Part shown: piece after piece, positions 28,005 to 36,827 of the stretch
Layout: the number at the start of each line of letters is the position of its first letter
Position numbering within the stretch: the first letter of the stretch is position 1
NCBI GenBank assembly: GCA_019217005.1
Contig: JAHBNG010000049.1
Span: 30,805 to 94,804, forward strand
Length of the DNA stretch: 64,000 bases
Direction: 5' to 3'
Origin: Chloroflexi bacterium TSY
GTDB lineage: Bacteria; Chloroflexota; Anaerolineae; Caldilineales; Caldilineaceae
Position numbers and translations under genes: made by a program
Notes under the pieces: generated by a model
Database searches by the model: none
What the model was told of the DNA's origin: nothing
The model's input: only the letters and a program-made list of their open reading frames with translations

Positions 28005-29607
28005 ATGGCAAGTGAGCGGATGGTTTGGGACCGATAGCGACGGTATCACAGACAAAAGCAACACCGTTACGATGCCGGCCCAAAACCACTCCGCAGGCGT
28101 TACCTATCGAGAAACCCCTCCCGATGAAGGGGTTGGTGATGAATTCGAAGCCGATAATGATTGCGCAAATTATCGAGACATTCCCGTGACGGGGGCACTT
28201 CAGTTTCATAGTTTCCATCGAGAAGCGGACGAGGATTGGGTACGTTTTCAAGCCAGATCAGGTCACACATATTTGATACAGGTTGATGTACCGAACACGT
28301 CTCCCGCTGACGTAGCGCTGGAACTTTATCCTCGCTGCGGTTCACTCCAGGAGAAGAACCAGGATTTCACATTTAGCCCCGGTGTACGCATGTCTTTCGA
28401 GGCCGTTGAGGATGGGCCCATTTATGCCAGGCTGCTAAACCATGATGCTGGCGTGGCAGGTGATCATGTCCAGTATACGGTTTCTGTCCGCTCTCTGAAT
28501 GATTCTGTCAAACCAGGCGCATTAATCGTGGTGGCTGGCGCCATTCGGGCCAATGACCCAGTCCAGGATAATATCTATCACGTGACGGATGCTGTTTATA
28601 AACTCTTTATCAACAAAGGATACACCGACGAGCAAATCTATTATCTATCTCCTGACATAGGACGTGACCATGTGGATGCTCGCGCTGATAGAGCTGGACT
28701 CCAAACAGCCATCACTGAATGGGCAAAAGACAATGTCGGTGCAGATAGAGCGTTGACCATTTATATGATGGATCATGGCGCTCGAGATCGGTTCTATTTG
28801 GACAAACAGCGTAACCAGTCAGTTTCACCTGCGGATCTGGACGCATGGTTAACTGAAATAGAGGAGGCACACCCTGGTCTGCGGATTAACGTGATTATTG
28901 ACGCTTGTTACTCAGGTAGTTTTATCACTGGAGACAAAACGCTTGTGGGAGAAAATCGTGTCATCATTACTTCCACCGATGCTGACAATTTGGCATGGGC
29001 ATCGCGAGATGGCGCCATCTTCTCTGATCATTTTCTCGAAGCATTAGGGCGCAATGAGAGTCTTTATAATGCGTACAGAGAAGCGCAGGTTGCAGCCAAG
29101 ATCGCTCATCCCCATCAGAAGCCATTTGTCAATGGAGATAGCAATACCAGACCGGGGCAAGCCGATGATGGAGCGCAGGCAGCGACACGCGGTTTCAGTT
29201 TTGCTGGGACATTGGATGACTTCAACTGGCCACCACATATTTTCAGCGTGACGCCACCGGAGATCATCGACGGTCGAGGAGTGATTCGTGCCGATGTGCG
29301 CGATGATGAACAAGTGAATCGCGTGTGGGCTGTCATTTATCCACCCGATTACGTTGCACCAATCGAAGGAGAAGCTTTGGTCCAAGATGAGGATTTCTCG
29401 CTTATCTCCACGATTGTCTTGCTCGATAATGGCAAAAACAGCTTCAGCGCAACTTTCAGAGACTTTCGCCAATCTGGCACATATCGCGTTGTTGTTTATG
29501 CGGAAGATGAATTTGATGTAGGCGCTCGACCAGTATCCTTTGAGGTGCAAGTGGATGTCGAGGATGAACCCAGTCAAACATTTTACTTGCCGATGATGCG
29601 GCGATAA
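27976..29607 (+). CDS. C13/caspase-like cysteine peptidase domain, 3' part of the split RCC1 protein
   Basis: The frame resumes the last beta repeat (TLTASPANEWQVSGWFGTDS) and then has a linker. A PPC-like beta domain follows (residues 60-165, FHSFHREADEDWVRFQARSG). The peptidase domain carries the His of IYMMDHGARDRF and the Cys of VIIDACYSGSFI, the His-Cys dyad of clan CD peptidases such as legumain (C13). A C-terminal beta domain ends in TFYLPMMRR. There is no credible ribosome binding site for a separate start, so this is the second half of the 24324 gene, shifted by one base around 27960-27968. Substrate unknown; self-processing of the surface protein is possible. Confidence 0.75.
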   Translation: MTLTASPANEWQVSGWFGTDSDGITDKSNTVTMPAQNHSAGVTYRETPPDEGVGDEFEADNDCANYRDIPVTGALQFHSFHREADEDWVRFQARSGHTYLIQVDVPNTSPADVALELYPRCGSLQEKNQDFTFSPGVRMSFEAVEDGPIYARLLNHDAGVAGDHVQYTVSVRSLNDSVKPGALIVVAGAIRANDPVQDNIYHVTDAVYKLFINKGYTDEQIYYLSPDIGRDHVDARADRAGLQTAITEWAKDNVGADRALTIYMMDHGARDRFYLDKQRNQSVSPADLDAWLTEIEEAHPGLRINVIIDACYSGSFITGDKTLVGENRVIITSTDADNLAWASRDGAIFSDHFLEALGRNESLYNAYREAQVAAKIAHPHQKPFVNGDSNTRPGQADDGAQAATRGFSFAGTLDDFNWPPHIFSVTPPEIIDGRGVIRADVRDDEQVNRVWAVIYPPDYVAPIEGEALVQDEDFSLISTIVLLDNGKNSFSATFRDFRQSGTYRVVVYAEDEFDVGARPVSFEVQVDVEDEPSQTFYLPMMRR

Positions 29608-29773
29608 CGTGTGCAAATGATGAAATTCCCTTTGTTTCTATCAAGATATACTACTCACGGGTGAAAACTGGACATTTGAAGAAGCGACAGGAGCGACCCG
29701 CAATCCGGGATTGCTTCCATGCCTTTCCAGTGTCACCCAAACTGTCCAGAAACTACCCGTGGCAAGTATAGCA

Positions 29774-30655
29774 TTATCTTTGCTGTATATTTGGGAATGC
29801 CCAGCGACCAGGACCATGCTGTTGCAAATAGATTTCGATCGCAGAAGAGAGATCGGTCTTCATTTCTGGTGGTTGCATGCGATACCAATAGCCAAAATCG
29901 CTCGACCAGGGTTCACCTGTTAGAGCCGTGCGCAAGCATAATTCAGCACTCGGACCAGCCTCCGCTAACATACCGGACGATTCGAACGCTGAGCGCAACA
30001 GACTCCGATTATAGTCTACTTGACGGAGCGACGGTTGCCACTTTTGATCCACGAGGTCGAGCAATAGATATTGCGCGCGCGGATCTTTGTTATATGGCAT
30101 TCCCACACTTCCCCCATTGACCACAAGCCGCGATCCTTGATGGCGGCGTTGAATTTTGCGAATCATGGGGCGATGAGTATGCGCAGTGATCACAACCGGC
30201 TCCACAATCTCCTTCAACGCGCCTTCGTAGCTTTCATCAGTTGATTCAGGGAAAAAACCGAGAAAAGGGTTTCCCGGTTGCCCATGCGTCAAATAAATGG
30301 CCGGCGCATGATCGAACGTCAGATGGAGTTCGGCGGGTAATTCATGCAATTCGGCCAAATAGCGCTTGTGGAGATTCTCCTTTGTCCACCAGAGGATAGG
30401 AAAGATTGTGCGGTCGGTAAAGGGAGGGCGATTCTGGGGAGTTCCCAGACGACCAACAATCAGTTCGTGGTTGCCATAGATGGCTGGCCACCTTTGATCA
30501 TGGATGAGCGCCATGACATCATTGTTCCATGGGCAGCGATTGATCTGATCGCCAGCCAAGTAGACCACATCTGGTTGTTGGTATTGAAGATCTCGTACGG
30601 TTGCCTCCAGCGCGGGCAAATTGCCATGTATGTCAGCTAATATTGCAATTCGCAT
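29774..30655 (-). CDS. Metallophosphoesterase of the YfcE/MJ0936 type
   Basis: A calcineurin-like phosphoesterase of about 290 residues. The metal-binding motifs are MRIAILADIHGNLPAL (D-x-H), DVVYLAGDQINR (GD), AIYGNHE (GNHE), YLTHGQPG and VVITAHTHRPM (GHTH variant with Ala). The ATG at 30655 is preferred, since the family starts MRIA; an ATG four codons upstream is possible. The C-terminus from residue 210 is an extra helical part lacking in the shorter homologue encoded next door at 30789-31532. Physiological substrate unknown. Confidence 0.8.
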   Translation of the reverse strand: MRIAILADIHGNLPALEATVRDLQYQQPDVVYLAGDQINRCPWNNDVMALIHDQRWPAIYGNHELIVGRLGTPQNRPPFTDRTIFPILWWTKENLHKRYLAELHELPAELHLTFDHAPAIYLTHGQPGNPFLGFFPESTDESYEGALKEIVEPVVITAHTHRPMIRKIQRRHQGSRLVVNGGSVGMPYNKDPRAQYLLLDLVDQKWQPSLRQVDYNRSLLRSAFESSGMLAEAGPSAELCLRTALTGEPWSSDFGYWYRMQPPEMKTDLSSAIEIYLQQHGPGRWAFPNIQQR

Positions 30656-30788
30656 GGTTAGTGGCATAATGGATCATGATCTCGTATATACTGATCCCGG
30701 CCAGTCGCTTGAATATATATCTCAAAAGCAGCGTGAATATCGTCATCTGGATTTGTGCCATTTTGCCAGCACCATCGATAGAAGAGAA

Positions 30789-31532
30789 TTATTTCTGGTT
30801 CGGCTGTACACAATTCCCAGTAAAAAAGTTGGGTAACGCTTCCAGAACTGGACGCCGATCATAATCGACACCATGATGGGTTGCCTGCCAACCGCCCGAT
30901 TCTACCTCTCCTGATACACTTTCGAGGATTGCAAATTGGGCCTGCACATTTCCGTTGAGGGGCAATCCAACGCTGCCAGGATTGATCAGATGCCAGGTCG
31001 GTTCGATGTTTGGGTGTTCTGTTGAATAGACTTGCCGATCAATCTGGACATGTGTATGCGCCGAAATCAATGTGCGCTCCGAAACATGCTCGATCTTCGC
31101 ACCAATCTCTTCATCTGTCTGATGCGGATAGAATCCGACTCGGTTGTGTCCAGGGACACCATGCGCAATGCGAATTGGTTCCGTGCCGGGAATGTAAAAA
31201 GTGCGTTTGTCCAGTAATGTCGCCAAATATTGACCATCTTCTGGTCCTAACTGTTCAACGAGCCAATGCAGTTGCCCCCATCGTTTGGGATCATGACTCC
31301 CTTTGGATGCTCGCTCGGTACCAAAATCTAAATAGTAGAATTCATGGTTGCCGCGCACGACAAGCCAATCCAACGGTCGTATGGCACGAATGACTTCGCG
31401 ACTAAAGGGTGTTCCATTGATTAGATCTCCGTTGAGAACGACATAGTCAGGTTGTAGGCGTTCGAGTTCGATTTGTACCGCATGGAGTGCCGGTAAATTG
31501 CCGTGAATATCGGCTAAGAGGGCAATACGCAT
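30789..31532 (-). CDS. Metallophosphoesterase, paralogue of the neighbouring gene
   Basis: This 247-residue protein starts MRIALLADIHGNLPAL and carries YVVLNGDLINGTPFSREV, VVRGNHEFYYLD, IAHGVPGHNR and LISAHTHVQIDRQ. These are the same five metal motifs in the same order as the gene at 29774, so the two are tandem duplicates with diverged C-termini. It begins eight bases after the stop of the RlmM-like methyltransferase gene and is probably cotranscribed with it. Confidence 0.8.
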   Translation of the reverse strand: MRIALLADIHGNLPALHAVQIELERLQPDYVVLNGDLINGTPFSREVIRAIRPLDWLVVRGNHEFYYLDFGTERASKGSHDPKRWGQLHWLVEQLGPEDGQYLATLLDKRTFYIPGTEPIRIAHGVPGHNRVGFYPHQTDEEIGAKIEHVSERTLISAHTHVQIDRQVYSTEHPNIEPTWHLINPGSVGLPLNGNVQAQFAILESVSGEVESGGWQATHHGVDYDRRPVLEALPNFFTGNCVQPNQK

Positions 31533-31539
31533 AGAATGG

Positions 31540-32592
31540 TTATCTTAACTTTAGATAAACTGTTACTTCGCTTCGATTATGAAACAGCTGGCGTGCACCT
31601 TCTATTGTATATGCCACACGTAGAATATTCCAACTGTGGTCAAGGATCGGTTTGCGGTTCTGTTCAGGCAATTTGAGGGACATCAAAGCAATGCCATGAG
31701 GATAGAGGCAAGAAGCATAACGGACCATCAAACGAGCAGAGTCACGTGCATCGATCCGCATATCGTTGACAATCAAATCAAACTGTTCGGGATCTTGAGC
31801 TAGATATTGTTCGGCCGTTATGCGCAAATGGCGCACACTGCGGTCTGCTGCGATGCGTGGATCGAGTGCGCCAGGATCCACGGCTGTCACATATTGCTCG
31901 TGTTGGCGCAACACTCGTGTCCATCCACCGGGAGCAGCACCCAAATCGAGCGCAACGCCTCTGTGAGGAAGTTCGATATGAAAGACCTCCAGCGCTTCCA
32001 ATAGCTTAAATTCGGAGCGACTTACCTGTCCTTCCTCACGGGCAAATCGGCGCATTCCGCCTGCCCAGTCGGACAAATTATAAATTGCGGGTGAGATACC
32101 AATGAAGGCGATTGAGCGTGGCAAAGAGCCATCATTTTGGGCGAGTGTTGCACAAACCACCGAAATGATCTGAACAGGAGAACGGACGTTGACCTCAGCT
32201 TTTGTTCGCTTTGTAATTTCAGATGCAAGTGCCGTGTTGATGTCAAACCGCTTGTATGGAAACTCGCCTAAAGTACGTGACTGTACCGAGAACGTTAGAT
32301 CGGGTTCAACGAGAGACAGAATGTCGTAGTCGAGCCCATCTACCATGCGCTGAATGTCTTCAATCGAACCATTTAGTTCAATCGAGGTCAGAACTGGACA
32401 AATGTGACGGATGAAAACGGGTGGATCGAGTCGCCATATCTCTGCCAAGTCCCAAAAGGATTCTTCCAGTTCAACGAGAAAGATACCTGAATCCAAAGGT
32501 CGACACCGGCGAACCGAAAAACCAGTTTTCTGAAGCTCATCTTGCGCCAGCTCCGCAAAATCAGGTGAAGCAGTTAGAATGAATTCGGACAT
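31540..32592 (-). CDS. RlmM-like THUMP/FtsJ rRNA 2'-O-methyltransferase
   Basis: A SAM-dependent methyltransferase of 350 residues. The N-terminal half looks like a THUMP-type RNA-binding region. The C-terminal half is an RrmJ/FtsJ fold with SAM motif I ALDLGAAPGGWTRVL and the K-D-K-E set: Lys in SEFKLLEAL, Asp in LIVNDMRID, Lys in LMSLKLPEQ and Glu in SEVTVYLK. This layout matches RlmM, which 2'-O-methylates 23S rRNA C2498 in E. coli, but the exact site here is inference. The ATG at 32592 is used; a GTG three codons upstream is in frame. Confidence 0.75.
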   Translation of the reverse strand: MSEFILTASPDFAELAQDELQKTGFSVRRCRPLDSGIFLVELEESFWDLAEIWRLDPPVFIRHICPVLTSIELNGSIEDIQRMVDGLDYDILSLVEPDLTFSVQSRTLGEFPYKRFDINTALASEITKRTKAEVNVRSPVQIISVVCATLAQNDGSLPRSIAFIGISPAIYNLSDWAGGMRRFAREEGQVSRSEFKLLEALEVFHIELPHRGVALDLGAAPGGWTRVLRQHEQYVTAVDPGALDPRIAADRSVRHLRITAEQYLAQDPEQFDLIVNDMRIDARDSARLMVRYASCLYPHGIALMSLKLPEQNRKPILDHSWNILRVAYTIEGARQLFHNRSEVTVYLKLR

Positions 32593-32656
32593 AAAGACCA
32601 CTAGTGAAACTGCGCCTCAAACCGACGAGTAGCCTGGTCATGGTGGATGGTTGATA

Positions 32657-32690
32657 GTGGCTGGTGACTATGTACCTATCCACCAGCCAC
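32657..32690. terminator. Hairpin downstream of purB
   Basis: The arms GTGGCTGGTG and CACCAGCCAC pair perfectly around a 14-base loop. It lies between purB and the RlmM-like gene, both on the minus strand, and may separate their transcripts. There is no strong T run. Confidence 0.4.
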
Positions 32691-32725
32691 GAAACTTGAC
32701 TCATTTGTACAGATTTTTCTATATG

Positions 32726-32818
32726 ACAGAACCTAGTGCTTCATCCGGCCTTAATTTTCGGATTACTACTCGACTAAAATACCCGAACTTTTAGTGTAGA
32801 TAATGCACTAGGTTCTGT
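32726..32818. repeat. Inverted-repeat bounded element, about 93 bp
   Basis: The ends ACAGAACCTAGTGC and GCACTAGGTTCTGT are perfect 14-bp inverted repeats. This looks like another small MITE; only one copy was seen and no clear target duplication was found. It occupies the spacer after purB. Confidence 0.5.
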
Positions 32819-32899
32819 TGACTTTTAGCATGTGCTCTCAGAGCTTTGGTCGCTCTGGGCAATGATTTCTCTGAGGAGAGCTGTCAAAGTCAACGACTC

Positions 32900-34300
32900 C
32901 TAGTTTATGCTTTTCCGGATCTGCGCGGCTAGTAAACGGGCACGTTCTGGTGCATCTCCCACATACTCTGTTGCATCAAGGAGATCAATCACCTGAGCTG
33001 CGTCAACATAGCGCGTGATACGCTCATCCACGGCTAGATTCTGGGCCAATGGATTGGGGGCGCCTTCTTGCAGTGCTTGCCAGGCGGTGAGGCTTTGCTC
33101 GCGAATGACTTCGTGTAGTATTTGGCGATCTCCCCCTGCCTTTACTGCCGCCATCAACACCCGTTCTGTAGCTGCAAAGACACCGTAGTCCCGTAGATTG
33201 CGTTTAACGGGACCTGACCAGATGCATAATCCGTCGAGCACGCGCTGCATGCGTAGCAAGACCTCATCGGTGACGAGAAACGCTTCGGGCAAGGCAAATC
33301 GGCGGTTGGCTGAGTCATCTAAAGTGCGTTCCAATAAGCTGAGTGCTGCGTTGTCCCAGGCCACTCGAGGCAACGCCGCGACCCAACGCGTCAAACTGTC
33401 GATGTTCTCCGCCGCGACTGGATTGCGCTTAAAGGGCATGGCGCTAGAGCCAACCTGCTTTGCACCGAATGGTTCGCTCCATTCACCAATGGGTGGGCTC
33501 TGCAAAATGCGCAGATCAAATGCCAATTTGTGGAGGCTCCCACACAACCCTGCCAGAGCATTTAGGATCAACCAATCCTGTTTCCGTGGATAGGTCTGTG
33601 TTGCAACGGGAAATGCCTCTAAGCCCAACTGTTCCATTGTACGCCGTTCTAGATCGGCTGCACTCCATCCTGTTTCGACCAGCAATTGCGTGTAGCTAGC
33701 ACTTGTCCCCACGGCACCCTTAATCCCCTTGCCGCGCAGCTTGCGACGTACTTGTCGCAGCTCTGCCTGATCCGTTAAGAGATCCTGACCATATTGGGCC
33801 AGACGATAGCCAACTGTGGTCGGCTCTGCTGGTTGGATATGAGTGAAGGCCATCGTGGGTCTGTTGGCCTCACGTTCAATCAAATCGGCGAATCTCATCA
33901 GAAGTCTACTCAGGCGATCCAACACAAGGTCCAGTGCCTGCTGCAATCGCAATGCATCCATGTTATCCAATATGTCCATGGAGGTCGCACCCAAGTGGAT
34001 AATCGAGCCGCCTTCTGGACACTGCTCGGCAAATGTCTTGATCTCGGCCATCAGATCATGCCCAATCTCGGTCTCGATCTCGGTCGCCCAATTAATGTCA
34101 ATCTCATCCTGATGGGCGCGCAAGTCAGATACCTGCTCAGCCGTCACCAATCCGGCTTCATGCTGAGCTTGCGCCAGAGCTACCCAAATTTTGCGCAGCA
34201 AGCGTCGCTTCTCGACTTCACTCCAAACTCCGCGCATCTCTTGGCTGCCATAGCGCCAGGTCAGGGGAGAGAGGTAGGTATCATGTTTGAAGTTGTTCAT
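32900..34300 (-). CDS. purB: Adenylosuccinate lyase
   Basis: PurB splits fumarate from SAICAR and from adenylosuccinate in purine synthesis. The protein has 466 residues. The fumarase/aspartase-family signature GSSAMPFKRNP is present near residue 285, with the catalytic Ser in it, and the substrate-binding HLGATSMDI and FTHIQPAEPTTVGYRLA are clear. The ATG directly follows the stop of the toxin gene (TAAATG), and its ribosome binding site lies inside that gene. With purA upstream on the same strand it completes the AMP branch. Confidence 0.95.
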   Translation of the reverse strand: MNNFKHDTYLSPLTWRYGSQEMRGVWSEVEKRRLLRKIWVALAQAQHEAGLVTAEQVSDLRAHQDEIDINWATEIETEIGHDLMAEIKTFAEQCPEGGSIIHLGATSMDILDNMDALRLQQALDLVLDRLSRLLMRFADLIEREANRPTMAFTHIQPAEPTTVGYRLAQYGQDLLTDQAELRQVRRKLRGKGIKGAVGTSASYTQLLVETGWSAADLERRTMEQLGLEAFPVATQTYPRKQDWLILNALAGLCGSLHKLAFDLRILQSPPIGEWSEPFGAKQVGSSAMPFKRNPVAAENIDSLTRWVAALPRVAWDNAALSLLERTLDDSANRRFALPEAFLVTDEVLLRMQRVLDGLCIWSGPVKRNLRDYGVFAATERVLMAAVKAGGDRQILHEVIREQSLTAWQALQEGAPNPLAQNLAVDERITRYVDAAQVIDLLDATEYVGDAPERARLLAAQIRKSIN

Positions 34301-34982
34301 TTAATCTTTTTCAGCTTGATCATTGACAATTCGAATACGCAACTCTTGCAGCAGTGAACCAGGACGTACAATCTTGAGCACGGATGGAGGTGGCCAAAAA
34401 TCCTTTACATTCAACGTTACAAAATATTCACATTTCTGTGAATGGGCAGCCGCAAGGATGTGCCGATCCTTGCGGTCTGCAAATGATTTAACTGCTAATA
34501 AGTCAGAGATTGAGGGTGGCGGCGACTCAAGCAATGATTCCTTCAACAGGATGCGCAAAGCAGGCAGAGCACTAGGTGCTTTCCGTTGAATGTTTCTTTC
34601 TGCTTCGAAGCGTACGTCTGGGGATATAATGCCATTTATGATTGTTAAATTGGAAAGTTGCAATAAGATATAACTGGCACCTCTTTGCGAAAATGCACCA
34701 GCTATCAATACCGAGGTATCAAAGAAGACTCAGTAGATCCAAATTTCAGGTTTTGAGAGAGAATTCTGGCTAAACAGTTGACATAAATACAAATTTGCCG
34801 GTCGATATCTAGTTTTTGCGTTAGATTTGGGCGATTTTCAGATATGAAATAGGTTGTTTTCTGTAACCGAAATCTGAATAAATGACTCCAAAATCCCTGC
34901 AATCTCGACTGAAAATCGCCAAAAACGCCAAATTTGGATCTACTGATACTCGTAAACGACTACCATTGAGTGAGTCTGTCAT
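34301..34982 (-). pseudogene. VapC-like PIN-domain toxin, interrupted by MITE-215
   Basis: PIN-domain toxins are Mg-dependent RNases. The ATG at 34982-34980 overlaps the antitoxin stop (ATGA). Twelve codons (MTDSLNGSRLRV) are read before the element at 34731-34945. Beyond it the gene resumes at FFDTSVLIAGAFSQRG, the first catalytic Asp strand. It then has an acidic helix (DVRFEAERN), ADRKDRHILAAAH with Asp residues and YFVTLNVKDFW. Removing the element and one 5-bp duplication joins the two parts in frame. As it stands, reading enters the element and meets a stop after about 60 codons, so no toxin should be made. Without the element it would be a protein of about 155 residues. Confidence 0.8.
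34731..34945 (-). repeat. MITE-215 copy 2, inside the vapC-like gene
   Basis: A 215-bp element with ends CAGTAGATCCAAATTT. It is flanked by AGACT (34726-34730) and ATACT (34946-34950), an imperfect 5-bp duplication; on the element's own strand these read AGTCT and AGTAT. Its orientation is opposite to the copies at 12086 and 47487. Confidence 0.9.
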
Positions 34983-35266
34983 TGTAGAATATCGCCTAAG
35001 TCTGCATACCGTTCTTGGTATAGCTTTTGGCGTTCATCCGATAGACCATCTAGCATATCTTCTAAGGTTAAACCTGCTTCTTCACGTAAATGCACCATTT
35101 CAGAGACAAGTTTAGGTACAATTGAAACACGAGGTATAAGGTAAAAACTGCCGTCGCCCAGATCGACTAAGGTAAAAACGTCTCCTTCATCAAAAGAATA
35201 TTTTTGTCTAAATTCAGATGGAATTGTTAGATTCCCTTTAGAGCGTAACTGTACAGTCATTGACAT
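34979..35266 (-). CDS. AbrB/SpoVT-type antitoxin of the PIN toxin
   Basis: A DNA-binding antitoxin of about 95 residues. The start chosen gives MSMTVQLRSKGNLTIPSEFR; the longer frame upstream runs into the purA spacer and has no ribosome binding site. The N-terminal swapped-hairpin motif (VQLRSKGNLTIPSEFRQKYS followed by DEGDVFTLVDLGDGSFYLIP) is typical of AbrB/MazE/VapB DNA-binding domains. The C-terminal helix (EDMLDGLSDERQKLYQERYA) would bind and block the toxin. The stop overlaps the toxin start by four bases. In such modules antitoxin and complex normally repress their own promoter. With the toxin broken, the gene is free to act alone. Confidence 0.8.
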   Translation of the reverse strand: MSMTVQLRSKGNLTIPSEFRQKYSFDEGDVFTLVDLGDGSFYLIPRVSIVPKLVSEMVHLREEAGLTLEDMLDGLSDERQKLYQERYADLGDILQ

Positions 35267-35354
35267 AGTTGTTACTCGATAAATTTCTGTATGTAATTCC
35301 GAATATCCGATTTTCGGATTATAGCACAACAATACTAAGCAACCTAAACTACGT

Positions 35355-36638
35355 CTACACCTCCCGAATCTCCAAAAGCTGGTCACGCTCTGGGCCAACA
35401 GAAACATAGTGGATCGGTACACCTGACAGTTCTCGTAAGCGCATAATGTACCTTTGAGCTTTAGGCGGCAGATCGTCCCACTTGCGGCATTCTTGCGTCG
35501 ACGTCATCCACCCCTCCCACTCTTCGTAGATGGGCTCGACTTGGTTCAGAATAGGCGTGTCGGGCATATAGTCCTTGATCACGCTTCCATCAGGGAGTTT
35601 GTATCCGACACAGACTTTGATGGATTCAAACGCATCTAGAACGTCAAGCTTTGTTAGGGTGATGCTCGTCATCCCGTTGAGCCACACAGCGTAGTTGATC
35701 GCAACACCATCGAACCAACCACAGCGGCGTGCTCGACCAGTTGTTGCGCCAAACTCACCCCCCACGGTGCGCAGATGCTCGGCTTCAGTTTCATTGAGTT
35801 CGACGGGAAAGGGTCCTGCACCCACGGCGGTACTATAGGCTTTGACGATCCCCATAACCTGTTCGATCGCGCGCGCGGGAAGGCCTGCGCCCGTTGCTGC
35901 AAAGGCGGCTGTCGGATTGCTGCTCGTGACATAGGGATAGATGCCCCAATCCAAGTCGCGCATAACGCCCAGTTGGCCTTCAAGCAGGATATCTGTTCCA
36001 TCCTTCAGCGCTTGTCGAATCATGGGCACCGTGTCGATAATGCGATGACCAAGCTTATCTCTATAGTCCATGCAAAGCGCATAAAGTTCCTGTCCATCAA
36101 CCGGTTTTCCGTCTAGAAGTTCAATTCTGCGATTGATCGTGCGCAACGCCTGATCCAAGCGTACTTCTAACCACGCTGGCTCAAGTAGATCACCCATGCG
36201 CAGACCAGAACGAGTCGCTTTGTCTGAGTAAGCTGGTCCAACACCGCGTTTCGTCGTGCCAATTGTGTCGCTGCCGCGCGCTGCCTCTTCCAGTTCATCC
36301 AAGGTGCGGTGATAAGGCATCAAGAGTTGGGCGCGATTGCTGATCCAGAGCTTCTCTGTATTGACGCCAATCGACTCCAGATGGTCCAACTCTTGTAGAA
36401 GTGACTGTGGGTTTACCACACAACCGGCGGCGATAATATTCTGCGCTTTGGGATTAAAGATGCCACAAGGGATCAAATGGAGTGCGTTTTTGCCATATTC
36501 ATTGACGACGGTGTGGCCCGCATTGTCTCCACCTTGAAAGCGCATGACGATACAGTCGCTCTTTTGGGCCAAATAATCAATAATGCGGCCCTTCCCTTCA
36601 TCGCCCCATTGAGCACCAACAATTGCAGTTACGGTCAT
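35355..36638 (-). CDS. purA: Adenylosuccinate synthetase
   Basis: PurA condenses IMP and aspartate with GTP to adenylosuccinate. The start is the ATG giving [20 protein letters not shown], with AGGAAAG upstream; an 18-residue longer frame enters the MITE-80 flank. Motifs: GDEGKG (GTP P-loop), [10 protein letters not shown] with the catalytic His, [15 protein letters not shown] and [14 protein letters not shown]. The stretch [20 protein letters not shown] differs from the usual EGAQGTLLDIDHG, marking a diverged but complete protein of 427 residues. Next on the strand comes the toxin-antitoxin pair and then purB. Confidence 0.95.
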   Translation of the reverse strand: MTVTAIVGAQWGDEGKGRIIDYLAQKSDCIVMRFQGGDNAGHTVVNEYGKNALHLIPCGIFNPKAQNIIAAGCVVNPQSLLQELDHLESIGVNTEKLWISNRAQLLMPYHRTLDELEEAARGSDTIGTTKRGVGPAYSDKATRSGLRMGDLLEPAWLEVRLDQALRTINRRIELLDGKPVDGQELYALCMDYRDKLGHRIIDTVPMIRQALKDGTDILLEGQLGVMRDLDWGIYPYVTSSNPTAAFAATGAGLPARAIEQVMGIVKAYSTAVGAGPFPVELNETEAEHLRTVGGEFGATTGRARRCGWFDGVAINYAVWLNGMTSITLTKLDVLDAFESIKVCVGYKLPDGSVIKDYMPDTPILNQVEPIYEEWEGWMTSTQECRKWDDLPPKAQRYIMRLRELSGVPIHYVSVGPERDQLLEIREV

Positions 36639-36670
36639 AGACTTACTTTCCTGACAATCTTGTATAAATT

Positions 36671-36748
36671 GAATGTACCACAAAGTGTGCAAATGAACTC
36701 TGCTCAGTCAGAGAACCGCTGCATTTACACACTTTGGCACACACTCCC
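36671..36748 (+). repeat. MITE-80 copy 4 upstream of purA
   Basis: A 78-bp palindromic element flanked by TATAAATT (36663-36670) and TATAAAGT (36749-36756), a 7-of-8 target duplication. It ends about 30 bases upstream of the purA start codon, so it lies in the purA leader or promoter and must be part of its transcript or separate it from guaB. Confidence 0.75.
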
Positions 36749-36827
36749 TATAAAGTTCTGAGTTCTAAGTTCTGAGGTAATTGCGACGTTACTTTTGCTT
36801 GTCACCTTGTTATCTGGTCAATTTTCA

